From the NCBI GenBank assembly GCA_009869945.1, contig WIXG01000004.1:434001-498000 (forward strand): 64,000 nucleotides of DNA. The letters are read 5' to 3'. A program made the position numbers and the translations under genes. Origin of the DNA: Mesaphorura yosii. Taxonomy: Eukaryota > Arthropoda > Collembola > Poduromorpha > Tullbergiidae. Below, one piece after another: positions 50,456-63,272 of this stretch. Below the pieces are notes generated by a model. That model was not told the origin of the DNA and made no database searches. It saw only the letters and a program-made list of their open reading frames with translations. The first letter of the stretch is position 1; each line of letters starts with the position of its first letter.

Positions 50456-50754
50456 GCATGAAAGTGTTCTTGTTAAAAGAAAACGTGAACTACTATCTTA
50501 ATTTTAAAATCCTATTTTATCATGTTACAAACATTATGAGTTAGTGATATTGCCGTCTTCCTACCAGAAACTAGGAGCCTTAAACACAGGTTTCCGAGGA
50601 GGACTTTCTGTGAATAATGATCTTCAGTAGATTTTGTTTTGGTTTTGACCCATGATATGAAATAAGCCATATTACGTAATTAGCATTTGTATCAAACACT
50701 CATGCCATGCTCGTGTACAAATGCGGGAGTTAGAATTGTATTCATTTTTGAAGT

Positions 50755-50974
50755 AATAAATTTCGAATGGCAAGATTTTAGTGTTTATAAAAAGTACAAA
50801 TATTAGTTGTGGTACATTGAGAAACTGTGCGCTAAAAACAACAAAACCTCAAAAAAATTAGCAAAACATAAATCACCAAAAGATGTATAAAACCGAAGAT
50901 ACGCAACTTGTGTGAATATATAAGTTAATGAGTATAAGTAACAAATTGTAACTACCAGATGCTATTTAAATAAA
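50755..50974 (+). terminator. Klarsicht polyadenylation signals
   Basis: AATAAA occurs at 50755-50760 and again at 50969-50974, 300 and 514 nt past the stop codon. Either could end the mRNA; the distal one would place cleavage near 50,990, close to the 3' end of the opposing TPC1 gene. Confidence 0.5.
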
Positions 50975-51019
50975 TACCATTCAATTCAAATTCATATAAA
51001 TCCAAGACGTTTGAGTTCA

Positions 51020-51025
51020 TTTATT
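51020..51025 (-). terminator. TPC1 polyadenylation signal (minus-strand AATAAA)
   Basis: TTTATT on the + strand, 125 nt past the TPC1 stop. Another minus-strand AATAAA overlaps the last TPC1 codons and is too close to the stop to be the likely signal. Confidence 0.45.
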
Positions 51026-51149
51026 CAAATCTTAGTTCTTTTTGAGATTCAACTATAAAAACTTTAATAAACATCCTTTGACTATCACATCCGGATGAAC
51101 TTATTTCAGTTTAAACTCAGCAGTACCAACTCGCGCAGCTTAACTACGG

Positions 51150-54100
51150 CTAATGATTTATTGCCAAAATGGGCTCAGACTCTCTTAACCAGTCTGGGAT
51201 TTCATTCTTAAACATGCGCTTGAACAAAATCTCTTTATTTCGCCGTCTCCAGCCAACAAACGTTATACAGCCTCGATTAGCAAGATCCTCGCCGAAGTCT
51301 TCAAGTATTTGAGCCTTCTCCTCCTGAGAATTATTTCTAAAGCAAAATTCAATTTCTTCGGCAGACAGAGAGATTTCCGTTCGCAGCATCTTCTGCTCCA
51401 TTGTCTTGTCCATTGCTCTTTTGTATTGCATTCTGAATAGAAAGGCATCGAGTATGAACGCTACGATGATTGTTAACAAAATCATGGTGACCAAGTAGAA
51501 GGACATGAAGAATATCCGGCTGTAGTTTGAAGTGACCATTGCGTGACCTTCCATTATCACGTACCAATTGTTCACGACAGTTAGTTCGAACAGCGTCACC
51601 GCACTGGCGAATAAATTCTGCACAGCAATCAGGAGAACCCATTAGACTAACTTCACTGCAAGCATACAATTGGTAAACTCACGTCAAATGTGTTTATGTA
51701 ATATCGAAGCGTAACGTTCGGGTTATCTGAATAATACGCCTCGAGTCCCGTTCCGTTGCAACAATTCTTCAGTGGTATTCCATAAAATGACTCCATTCCA
51801 ATTATCGCGTAGAAATAATACATGAGCAGAATGACGATTGAAGCCGATGACATCGGAGGAACCAAAATGAAGAGCGTCCCGAATACGTTACGGTATCTCT
51901 TCTTCAACTTGAACAGGCGAAGCAGTCGTAGCGGTCTGATGAAGGTCAGGAGTTCGTCCCATCCAGGAATGAAAAGAACTATCACGAGTGAAAAGATGAA
52001 GACCACGAAAGCAATCAAGTCGAAGGAATGCCAACCCGACGATACTATTCTTTGGAAACCCCAAGTGATAATTTTCAGACCCATTTCACACAGGAATACT
52101 GCAAACAAAAAATACGAGAAACTCGTATTTTGAAGTTCCTGACACTTAGTGTCCTGTTGATGGACTTACGAAAGGCAAAGATGAAGGCATCCCAGCTTGC
52201 TTGGCTTGACCCACCGGCGAACCATCTTGCAAGCATTGCGATGGTGTTCAGTACAATAATTGCATCTGCAAATTGTTAGGAGTGAGCATGAATTGACACC
52301 TTTAAACACAGTTCATGTTTGATGTTAGTCTTACTAAAGATATGGTCGGAGTAGTTGGAGTTTAGAAATCTCTGCATCAAATTTCCAAACCTGCCGAAGA
52401 ATATCCACTCTTTCTGAAATGAGCCAGTGTGCACCGGCTTCCACTTCAATCCGGAAACCTCAAAGAATCTGCAAAACTCTTCCCTATTAAGAACTCCGTC
52501 GCCAGTCTTATCCAATGCACGAAAGATGAGGTATATATTTAGAAGTGCTAAAACAACGCGGCAATTATTTCAACGTTCGAAGCTAATGCATAGTTTGTCG
52601 TCTAGGCTTACATGTTTTAGCTTGGAACTCTTTCATCATTCCATGAAAGTGACGAAATGATATGCCGTGTGTGTTTGACTTGGAAATTAACAAGTTGTAC
52701 GCGAACTGACAAGCCTTCCTCTTATGAATCACTAATTTACGAAATTTCTCAACTTCCAAAGACGTAAATGTGTCGTACACAACAGCTAACAACTGGACAC
52801 ATAAAATTCGGCATTAATGCGCATTTTCTCAAAAATGATTGTAAACATGTGCATCTTACGAGATTCATGAAGAGATACAAAACTGAAGCCAAGTAGGCGA
52901 CAAAAAAGATGATTGACCAACGATTCTCATAATAAGAAGGCATCATTACGTCTGGATAACTGGAAACATTCGAATTGATTAGTGAAATCGTGCCGAATCA
53001 CAGGAGTCACGCAGCAGTCACCATTTCATTTTCAGTCAGAATACTATTGACTTACTTTGCAGTTGTGAGAAGAACGAACAGACTCACGAAGGAAGTCTCC
53101 AACGTGCCAAAATACAAAGGATTCATTGTTTCAAAAAGAAAATGGCCAAGGAGCGTAAAGATGAAAATGAAAAAGAATAGCAGGACCAGCATGTCCAATA
53201 TCGGCGGAAGACTCTGGAGAATCTGGAAAGTAGGAGTATACACACTATCAGAATACACTCAACACTGAACTATCACAATTCCTCAGGAAGTTGCTCACTT
53301 CTCTACTGAACCTCCTTACACCGCGACAGTAACGATTGTCAATCACAAAAATAGGACGTAGTGCACGTGTGACACGAAAATGCGATGATTGTCGCACGAG
53401 CACAAATACTGCCTCGACTATCATGATGAGCAATGTGGCTGCCTGCAATTTCAAAAGCAAAGACTCAGGCTTTGCTATCAAAGTGACAGATGAATAATGA
53501 TTACCTTAACCGAAGTTCGATGGTGCGTTAAAATAGTTTTGTATCCGAGCCACCTTAACTTCAGGACGAGACAAAATACGATTGTCATAAGGGCTCCTAG
53601 TTCTAACGATGCGTGGACAGGAATAGGAACCTGAAAGATGTAAAGACATCGTCAGGTAACATAATCAACCTGTCTTATACTGTCACTGGCAGAAAGAGCT
53701 GGCGCACGCGTACTTGGAAAAACAGCACTGCGGGCGGTTCAAACGCAGCCAATGCCAGAAGCAAGAGAGATGCCAGCAAGTCCAGCACGTAAAACCAGCT
53801 TGTGTGCGCCATTATGTATGCCGGTAGATTTTCTTTGCGTTTGGGATGCGTGGAAAACTGATCGTTGTTGTCGCCCTCCTCGAGATAAATGCTTGCTTCT
53901 TTGTAGTTCATTGCCCATTGTGCATCTACCGATCCAAGACCGAATCGGTAAAAACTTGGTTCGACAGGGGCAGTTCCGAAGCTATTCGGAATCGCGTCGT
54001 CGTCATCATCTTCATGATGCCTCCCTTGGATGGGCGGACTGTCCAGGATATTGTCTAAATGAACAGGGATTGAGTCTCTGTCGCCACTGCCTTCGCTGTT

Positions 54101-55075
54101 CTCTAATCCAAATCCTAACAACTGCGCGAATTTCGTGCTTCTTAATTTGTCCATTCTCCGGTTTCTCCGCTGTAAAGGTCCTCCTTTTAGTACTAAAGAT
54201 TGGGACTCAGATCCGTCGTACGTTCTCGATGTCGATGACTGTTTGCTGCTTCGGCATGATTCTTGTAACAGTTCTGGAAAAAAAAGAACGAGATTGAATT
54301 TCGATGTTGCAGGATGAACCACCTGAGTTGTCCGTACAAATATAACCCGATTGCTTGTTCACTACTTACAATTTAATATCGCTTGCTTTTTAATTTACGA
54401 AAAATACGCTTCATGACTGACACACTTTGACACTTCAAGCGATCACATCACGCGAGCCTAACGGAAGTATGGGTTAAATCACAGCCATCATTTAATGGCC
54501 CTAGTTAAAACAACGTTACATGTCTGCTTTGCATTATTCGAGTCAGGTGCTCAGTAAATTACAATCCGCCTTCAGTTCTTACGTATCATTCACCACAAGC
54601 ATTTACATAACCCATAATTAAATTCAAGGGCACGGGCTGCCACTGGCACGTCCTGGTATTTTATGTACAACAAATTGCGAGAGCCATAAAAACTGTACGA
54701 ACTTTGTTTTTGCTTTTCAACAGACAGACGTCCAACACAACAGACTCAACGGAGTAACGTTCAAGGTATTGAATGACAATACATAATGTGCAATTGTTAC
54801 ATTTGATGAAGATGATCTCACAAATCGAGGCTTCGAAAGCACTTCGAGTTCAAACTTCAAACATCTCATGGATTTGCCGTTCTTCAGACTCAGGGAAAAT
54901 GAGTTTTGCATTAAAATTCGAAGATTGATTTGAGATTGCCATAAATGGTTAAATTCGGCATTTAATTACTATTATGACTTGTAACTGAAAGCAAGATGAA
55001 CTAACCACTGACCAGTTGACTTTCTGCGTCGTAATCCCGACTAGCCGCTTCAGTAGTTCCGTTCGCCGTCTCCAT
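51150..55075 (-). CDS. TPCN1: Two-pore channel 1 (TPC1), spliced, 11 coding exons, 846 aa
   Basis: Exons in coding order: 55075-55006, 54273-53714, 53630-53505, 53442-53299, 53222-53056, 52959-52860, 52792-52612, 52547-52335, 52265-52170, 52098-51683, 51617-51150. All are GT-AG with matching phases. TPCs are endolysosomal cation channels with two six-helix domains. Domain I: S1 about 175-200, S2 in exon 3, S3-S4 in exon 4 ([20 protein letters not shown]), pore helix and filter at [18 protein letters not shown], then S6 into LLAVVYDTF. The linker holds [10 protein letters not shown] and a canonical EF-hand loop ([13 protein letters not shown]). Domain II: S4 [16 protein letters not shown], filter [14 protein letters not shown]6 to FRMQYKR. 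The VNN filter and overall match favour TPC1 over TPC2/3. The length is near that of vertebrate TPC1 (about 816). The start exon is inferred from an ATG ([12 protein letters not shown]) with a donor of the right phase. Confidence 0.92.
54274..55005 (-). other. First TPC1 intron, 732 nt; nothing recognised
   Basis: On the - strand it runs from AGTG|GTTAGT to a poly-T/C tract and CCAG. Joining creates codon G|AA (Glu 24), placing Leu-Leu at residues 25-26 in an acidic context. This is near, but not a strict match to, an ExxxLL endolysosomal sorting signal. Confidence 0.6.
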
Positions 55076-56499
55076 CGTATTGTAATTTATCATGGGCAAT
55101 CAAATTTTATGGCTGTGTCCTACACTTTTACATGTAGGTCGTGTTCCGCATTCGTTCCAGTGCACTGTTGCAGTTTACTGCGACAACCTGTAATCTGGTC
55201 TCTCCGTCTCACTATACTGCTTATTTCAAATCTAAACTGGATTCTCACTGGCTGATCTTGCCGAGACGATGTGGCAACTTGAACTGAAAACACTAGACTA
55301 GTTGTGATCGCTATGCTGAGGCACCCAGTCAACTTATGCGCAAATATCTGCTCGACTGCTGAACATACGTCTCAAACCGTGGTAGCAGTTCGTAAACTCG
55401 TTTCATTAGACAATGCAGACATGGATTAGTATAATTAGCAGCATCTTATAGTTGTGGTAAACTAGCAAGATCAAGTTTTAAGTTTGGTATATATTTACAT
55501 AATCCAGCAAGTCTTGATTAATAGGTCAGGAGGGCAGATTTAACAGACCGGACGGCTGGAGTATGAAAGCTTCCCACTAAGCCCGCTAATGATAAGCTAT
55601 AGACGCTCATCAGATCACACACAAGTGTGCAACTCGAGTCTTCTTAACTTCTAAGGATTTGTATTTAAGGAAAACTTACCAGTTCCGCACCCGTGATGAA
55701 ACCCGTGAGAGTCCTTGCCATAATAATTTGGTAATTCCACTCAATAAAGCAATAAAAGTGGTAGAATGGTTGTGTCGTACGCCAACAGCAATACTGCAGA
55801 ATAGCTTTACGGAAAGCTATGAGACAAGGCAATTACTTAAACTTGTAAATACAAACTAATAGTTAAATCAAGAGTATTGTGAATCTTCAGTTGCGTAATT
55901 CGTTATGATTTGTTTACATTCCTTGGAATTTCATGCTTAGCATTTTCAAGCAAGCAGATGAAGGAGGAAAGACACACTAAACAGCGCAACTTGACCAGTT
56001 TGAAAAACATCTGTAAGACGATACGGTAAATGCGAGTGAATTTGAGCACAGGAAGGCACTGCGTTAAACACGCACTCCCAATTTCTTCTGATTATAACAT
56101 TTACCGTAGTCCGATAACCACAAATCAAGTCCACATCCTACTTAAAAATCTGGATTGAATCAGATTGCAAACTGCACTCGTTATTCATGCTTTCATTCGG
56201 AATGCTGGCACGTATACCTCGATATTTGATGGATAGTAAAGTTAAATAACTTTGTGCTCAAACCTAAACGAGATAAACGTAGGGCATACTGATTTAATGA
56301 TAGTGTGGTGTGGTGTGAAACTTAAGCTGGAGGTTTTGAAATGAAAAGTGATACATGACGTGACTAGCTAAGACGCATCCATGAATGCATCACACTAACT
56401 CAAGAAACACGCAACATAAACATAACACATTTGAAGTTTAAAGTTGAAGTTAAGTCCTCTCCATCCCACAGCACAACTGCTGAAGGTAAACACAGCACG
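55076..56499. other. Divergent intergenic region (TPC1 / zinc-finger gene)
   Basis: About 1.4 kb separates two head-to-head genes, so it should hold both promoters. I find no clear TATA box near either start. A short GTGTG-type repeat occurs at about 56308-56319 (GTGTGGTGTGGTGTG). No coding exon was recognised. Confidence 0.55.
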
Positions 56500-58357
56500 A
56501 TGCAGTACAATCTACAACCACGCAAGAGGCAAGAGGGTTTAAGGATGATATGTCAATCTATCTTATTGTCTTATCCAAACAGGATGGATCCGGTTGTTGG
56601 AAGTGTGGACATAGTTGGGTCAAACAGCAACAGCGCAAGTTGCCTCATTAACCTTTGTTCCTTGTGTAATTTACAATTTTCCGACAATGCTGAGACAGAT
56701 ACTGATCCTGAAGCTGCCAAAGTTGAGAAGATCCTTGACATTTTTCTTTCCGACGATGGTAAGTCCCCATTGAGCGCCATAACGCTATAGGTATCGCTGA
56801 ATCTTTAACTGGAGGCTTGTCATGATTTGTTTCAGATGAACATGGGCAAGTACAGTTGTGTTTGAATTGCAAGGTGCTTTGCACTGATCTCATTTGCACA
56901 AAACAATCGCTTTTGTTTATTATTGATAAAATTACAACTTTACTCCTCCAAAACTCAAGATTTACGTTGGTGAACCCAAAGTACAAAATCATACCAAAGC
57001 TATTCCAATTTCGGTTCACAAAAGCATCACTATCTACAACCTCACCAGCAGCGAGGCCGAGAACATCATTTGCAAATACGAACTCAATATGCGGTATAAA
57101 TGTGGATTCTGCAATCGCAGACGATTCAATGAATGCGCAGCCTCAAGATAGTTCAAACTTTTCGGGTGTATATATGAAAGTAAATCGTGGCGCCGGTTCT
57201 AACATGCCTTCCAAGCCAATGAATAATGTTGATTGCCCAACACTGTCAGAGGAAACAAATCAATTACCAAATGCACTGATGTATCAAGCCGCCAACGAGG
57301 TGCAAGTGGATATACCAATGCCTGATGAAGATGCCGCGCGTGAACTGACTTTAAATACACCTCCATTTCTCTCGAATTACGAAATGGCAACAGTCAACTT
57401 GGAGAAGCACGACGATTTGTTGCTGACAGATCTTGGCGGCCTTAATTTCCAAATAGATGCACCACTATCGGACAGTGTTCATATTCTTGGAAATGAGACA
57501 ATGCAGGTGGTGGCAAGTTTTTTGGAAGAAAATGTTGGAGCTGGCAAAACGTCCCCACTGTATATGTGTGAAATATGCGGGAAATCATATCAGTAAGTTA
57601 AAAGTATTGATTGTTGCTGAGTTGCAAAATTTTAAAAACACTGCACTATTTGACAGACACAAGAAACGCCTGGAGGCGCACATTGGAGGACACAAGAAGG
57701 AGGCGAAGTTCCAGTGCTGTATTTGTAAGTTACATATTAATTTATTTACAGAGTAACTGAAAGCGAAGTCTTTAATCTTAGGCTTAGGTTTTCCTTAGGC
57801 CTTAAAACGTTTACACAAAAATGCGGACTTCAAAGACACTTGCCAATTCATACCGGTGAATTGCCATTCAAGGTGAATTGCATTGAAAGAATTAGTCTGA
57901 ATGGAACAGTTTTAACATTTTCGGTTCTTCTTTCTTTTCTAGTGCACCCTCTGTGATAAACAATTCAGACACCATTCTTCGCTTAACATTCACAAATTAA
58001 CTCATACTGGCAAGAGACAGTTTTCTTGTCACTCGTGCGATATTTCCTTCCTATCTACGTCCCATCTTCGAAGGCATCAAAAATCTCATACAGGTGAAAA
58101 CATTGAGCGTCGACTGTATTCGCATGCAGGTTAAACCGTGTTCCTTGTTAGAAATTCTTTCTTCTCAATTCTTAACAGGCGTAAAGCCGTTCTCCTGTAA
58201 AATATGCCCGAGATCATTTTCTGAGAAGTACAATTTGGATTCCCACGTCAGAACTCATACTGGTGAAACTGCTTACAAATGCTCGCACTGTCCACTTGGA
58301 TTTAACCGAAAAAAGAAGCTACGGCATCACGTAATCACGGATCATTTAGTCAAATGA
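56500..58357 (+). CDS. ZAD-like C2H2 zinc-finger protein, six fingers, about 495 aa
   Basis: Exons 56500-56758, 56836-57592, 57657-57724, 57799-57872, 57943-58093 and 58179-58357, all GT-AG and phase-consistent. The N-terminus has two CxxC pairs about 40 residues apart (LCSLC and LCLNC), followed by a hydrophobic helix (SLLFIIDKITTLL), as in the ZAD dimerisation domain of arthropod zinc-finger proteins. An acidic linker of about 200 residues without known motifs follows. Six C2H2 fingers close the protein, starting YMCEIC, FQCCIC, FKCTLC, FSCHSC, FSCKIC and YKCSHC, with TGE/TGK-type linkers. This architecture indicates a sequence-specific nuclear DNA-binding protein; the target is unknown. 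The start is uncertain: ATG 56500 and 56584 are both in frame, and the second follows an acceptor-like TTATCCAAACAG, which would give 467 aa and an unseen upstream exon. Confidence 0.85.
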
Positions 58358-58399
58358 TATTTATATGTAATTAATCCTGCGGAATGACTGATTAATTTA

Positions 58400-58405
58400 A
58401 ATAAA
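58400..58405 (+). terminator. Polyadenylation signal of the zinc-finger gene
   Basis: AATAAA lies 43 nt after the stop codon, the only close match downstream. Confidence 0.6.
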
Positions 58406-61400
58406 AATGCGTTCGTATTTTTCTTCAAGTCATTACTCGAATTGAAAAGACAATGTGCGCAATTTCCGAATTTGGCGATTCTGTCTGACAATATTCGTAC
58501 TCATCAATTATGCGGGTGATGGGACGATTAATCCGATGAAAGGTGAAGGTCTTGTCTGTTCTTTGGAGATACGAAGGTGTGTTTCGATTAAGTCAGTGCC
58601 AACTTTAAAATGTACAAGTCAAACGAGCCAGCGTATTTTTTTCGTTCAACCTTCCAGAAAAGAAATGTCACTACGCAAAATGACGGTCATCGTTCAATTT
58701 CATAGCCTGAATATTCAATTCACAGGAAGTGCACATTAGAGATTTACCGTGAAGTGCGTTAAAATTAGATACTTAATTTGGTGGCATTCGAGTAATTATA
58801 GAATATAGATATTTACATCAGATGACTGCTGACGCATTTCATAATATGATGCTAATTAAATTAGGATTTACAGTCCATGACACCCTCCATCTTGTCACTT
58901 GGCAATTGCAATGAATCAGCTCCTCGCAAATGGCCAAGCTCAGGGCATGAGTTGGAGTGTGGAGTCAGAAAATGTTGTTCGAGAGAAATACTAATAAAAT
59001 AACCCATAAAAAAGAACAAGCGCGAATTCGAGTAAAACAACCACGCCATAGATTATTTTTAGCATCGCGAGATTAATTTAGACGGACGAATCCTCGTGAG
59101 TGACAAAACAAATTGTGAATTATTTCGCCGGATGCGCTGGACCAACTTTGACCCATTAATACAAGCCGGTGGCGGTATCAATTAGTGAAACACAACCAGA
59201 ATAGGCTAAGTTTAAAGGAGCGCGTACCGTGACGTGCTTTGGAACAGCTCCGAAGAAATGCAACACAATGTCAAAAGCATTGGTACTCGTTCTGTTTCGC
59301 CAAGGTCAGCTAAAAATACAAACCACCCAAGCCAGTCGCAGAAGAAAACCATTTATTGAGAGAACTAGGTTAGGTGTTTACATTATGATGCTATTTGTCT
59401 TGCAAGTTATTTCTCATTATGATTTCAAGTCTGCATCCTTCCTAATTTCTGGTTAGCTTCTGCCAGTCTAGGTTCGAACGAATTTACTCTCCCTTTGCCT
59501 TCTGTCAGTTCAAGTTGAAAATTTATGACATAAACATAAAATTTTTGATTTTATCAAGTTGATTCTGTGCAACCTCAACACAACAAGCGATTTGACGGGA
59601 CGTATCCACGTATCAGAAGAAATTCCAGAGTTTCGTCGCGCTTTAACATTCAGTAGTGCATGCTGCACTGGTAGACTAGCATTGATGGCGCTTGTGCGAA
59701 AAGACCGAGCTGCAAGATTAATCACACTTTAAGTAAATATTTATTTTAAGGTGATAAGTTATACATTTTCGTGTGAAGAATGCATAGCACAAAAAATGAA
59801 TCACAAGTCACAAGGTACATCACCTCATTGACATTAAACAATAGAAGCGTTCAATTGCAGCCCTGTTGAAGTGTCATCGTCATCGTGATATTCTTCGCAT
59901 ATTCACTTTCCAGAGTGTCCAGCGAAATCTTAGCGTGTGTCCGTGAAAATAAACATCCGCCCGTTATAATGTGAAACCAAATGCGGGCAAGGTGAACTTG
60001 AGAATGCATTTACGGCCTGCTGCTCCTACTCTGAAGACGTGACATCATCAAATGAGTTTCTACACGCACATCGAGTCCGCTTGCTTGTAGAACGAGCCGA
60101 GTACTCCTTTCTCGGAGCTTAGAGTTTCCCAGGCATGTTCAGAAATCTGTGAATGAACTCGTACTTTTCCTCCTCTCCTCGTCTCTCGTACCAGTTCGGA
60201 TCTTGGAAGCACAAAGTTTAAACGAACTTGTGTTTTTCTCAATTATGTAAGAAATAGCATAAGAAAATCTTTTAAAGAGTTTACATCAACACTTATCGGT
60301 GCTGTTTTGGTATATTCACTTGCGAACTTACAATTCGTCTGCCATTAAACGCGAGTCGTGCTTGAATTGACCTGATAAATGTAACGTTAGGTATCTTAGC
60401 GTTGGAGCTTGCATTCAACCGGCGGCGGCCTTAATTTTGCGAGCATCGTTTACTTCAGGGTTCAGGTGAGTTTCGCCAGTCTCATGTGTAAAATTTATCA
60501 CTGGAAAACTGCACACGCACACTTGACACTGCAGTTGCATTTTAGAAACCATAATTATTTCTGCATTCATTATTCGATTAACTTAGAGGGCATTGTACGG
60601 TCTTACTAAAGTATTGCGTAATGTTATCATCGTACGCTGTTGCATAAGAGTAAGATGGCACGGCACGAATAACAACATGCTTCGAGTCATGATAAGAGGC
60701 CAATGAAAATGAAGGTACTAGGTTTAAGGTGCTTGCTTGCAATCAGTGCCAACGCTGCAGACTATCGTGCCCCTTTGAATAAAGTTAATGCTCTTTTGTG
60801 ACTTGAACTCGTACCAACGCATGAAAAGAATTGATTGAGCGATGGCGACTGCAATTCGCAGATCGGTTGGGCAACGTCTGCACGAGAAGCGAGACAGAGA
60901 CGCGACTCGAGAAGAGACAATGCAGACAGCAGATTGAACACTGAACGTACCAAGCACAAAATTACTTGTAGCTGTTTCATAATTTTGATTATTATGCTGC
61001 TTAATTACTTTTATGCCAAATATCCAAAGCAATTGCAAGATGGTCGTAAGTCGCCAGTGCTCTTCGAGCAAGAAAAGCATTTAGAACATTCATATTTGTT
61101 CAATCAACAATCTTCACGTGACCAATTTAACAAGACGTGCCCATGTCAGCGTTTTTATAGTCGGTAGTCTGCTTGCTGTGATCGTGTTCGTAGTTTGTGG
61201 AAAAAACAGGGCAACAGGAATAAGCCGGCACGGCATTATCCGATTATGTGAACCTCGCCCAAAACGGAATCTAGCCTAGTGAATTATTGATCGACCGGGA
61301 GTTGCATTTTTTATTGAACACTGCATTATAACCTTTAGACACACGTCGAACACGTAAGCAAATATTTTAGGAGGTTAAAAGAAAGACGAATTTGGCTGAG

Positions 61401-62756
61401 TAGCACAATGACATTTCACTTTCGATTCATACGGCAAATGCCTGCAAACCGTATGTAATGCGAGTTCCTTCTAGAATTTCAACTCTAGGTTTATCTCATA
61501 TAATAAATGAAAATACTAAAGCTAATTTGTTAATTATATCGCAAGCTTAGTTTTTGTTCAACTTTTTAATTGCATAAATCAGGAAATTAAAAAGTCTCTT
61601 TCATTGTGCGTGAGAAGAGCTTCTTTATTTATTGCAAACTCAAGGCTATCTTAAAATGGTTCAAGTTTATGTACGCTGTTTTGGAGACTGCATATTTTGC
61701 ACATTCTGCCGATTGCTGCAGTTTGATGTGTCTCTTACTCTTTGTCCAGTAAAAAAGGACGCAAAAAGTGTGATGCTTTCTGAAATGAACGGCAGTGAGT
61801 ATTTTTGCGTGCTATAAATCTGATTCACGTTTTCTTAGAACTCAACCGATAGTGTAAATCGCAATGCGCCCTTCCTCATCATGGTTTTCCTTCTCAGCAT
61901 GACGGTATTTAAACTTGATATTTATTTTACGCCAGTTTGGGCCTAAAATAAAGTTCCTGGCGAATAAGCTCATTTTGACGCATCGTACGAGTGAAACCCT
62001 CGTGCCGTGGGCCTTATTACTTGAAGTGGCACATGATGAGTAAATTCCATGCGAAATCCAATTGAATAAATCGATTAGAATGGATCAATAATAGATAATT
62101 TGGTTTGCGGTATTATACTTGTAAACTGTAAGCATGACATGATCCTTTGTGATTGCAGGAGGAATATCTAGTGTAAAACTTTTTATTCCGTCATGTGGTA
62201 TTCCAAGTTAAGCTCACTCACTGTCCACTTATTTTTTTTGGACAGGTGTAATTGCTTGAAACAGGTGAACAGAGCTTATCACTGGGCTTATCAATTCACC
62301 TGTCCGTGTTTGTCTGCCTGTTCAGTGAAAATCCAATCATCAGGTCAACTCATGGACTTTGCTTTTTATGAGCATGAATAATTTGTTAGCAGCAGGAGTC
62401 AGTAGTGTTAAGGAACTTTTGTACAACGTGAAAACGCTTGAATCAAGTGTTCATTTCTCAAACTGTCCAATGCTCGACGTCAGCAAATCAGCAATCAGAA
62501 ATGCATCACCCTTGTCTCGCTGAAAAACAAATTCCGAATTAAAACAATAATGTCAAATATATTTTGTAGTGGTCAGTTGACGGTTACAGCTTCTTTTATC
62601 TGTAGCCAAACTAATCTCATCGCATTCGCTGAGAAATTGTCTGCCACCGCCTGTGCCGATTGTTACTGCAATACTGCAACTCGTGTAAGCTTGTGAGGGC
62701 GCACCTGCCTGCACATTTACTGCTGGTCTGCCTCGGCTCAGCTGTAAGGCTCTTGC
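58406..62756. other. 4.4-kb intergenic stretch without a clear gene
   Basis: No conserved protein was recognised. Two weak marks: a good donor in a GC-richer context at about 60462 (GGTTCAG|GTGAGT) that could end a noncoding exon, and a purine-rich patch at 60843-60940. That patch holds a 31-codon ORF (MATAIRRSVGQRLHEKRDRD...), and on the - strand it reads as a pyrimidine tract ending in an AG. Neither is enough for a gene call. Confidence 0.55.
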
Positions 62757-62792
62757 TATAAAAACGCACGCATTGTTAAGGTCTTGGCTTCA
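62757..62792 (+). promoter_or_regulatory. Candidate TATA promoter for the right-edge gene
   Basis: TATAAAAA at 62757-62764 is followed by an initiator-like TTCACT (A at 62792), 35 bp from the start of the TATA box, slightly longer than the usual 30 or so. About 480 bp downstream lies the candidate first coding exon. Position and spacing support a promoter; no transcript evidence is available. Confidence 0.4.
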
Positions 62793-63272
62793 CTCGCGGT
62801 TTGGTTGTGCGACAAGTGAAAAGGAAATGCTCCCATTAAGTCTATCCGTGATTTCAGACATTTATTTGTAGCATCGCGTCGGTCAATTTTAGTTGTAACG
62901 GTCCAATTCTCCGAAGCGAAACCACACCTTTGATATAACGAGGCTGTTCTATTTCGCTTTCAGTTCCCTCCAGCCATTCAAGTTCCTAATACCTCTTCGA
63001 CAAAAACTTCAGCGGTTCTTAGGTGCTGTTGTTCAGCTTCACTGGTGAATAGTGCAACGCACTTGCAAAATTGTTAACAAGCATAAGAATCCAGACAGAA
63101 GACTTCCGTCTATCCGTTCTCCATTCCACGCAAAAGAAAAGTGCAAAACATCGCTTCGAAGTGAGGTGAAGAGGAATGTGAGACACTTCAGAGCGTCGCG
63201 TCACCTACATCGCTTCTTCAGTTTCGCACTTCAACAGTCATCCGAATTCAAGCTAATTCCAATAGACCGAAA

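Larger units (their letters stand above)
50456..51149. other. Convergent intergenic region between klarsicht and TPC1
   Basis: These 694 bp hold the 3' UTRs of both genes in opposite directions. No other gene is visible. The sequence is AT-rich, with poly(A) signals for each strand facing each other about 50 bp apart. Confidence 0.7.

Noticed and set aside
50417..50700. Alternative splice from GTACCG in the KASH exon to a downstream exon restoring PPPX
   Set aside because: The best acceptor downstream (near 50570) leads to a frame without a PPPX end, and the unspliced frame already aligns with KASH tails through the Pro-x-Leu position.
59471..59479. GGTTCGAAC resembling a tRNA B box
   Set aside because: No A box, acceptor stem or cloverleaf can be drawn around it.
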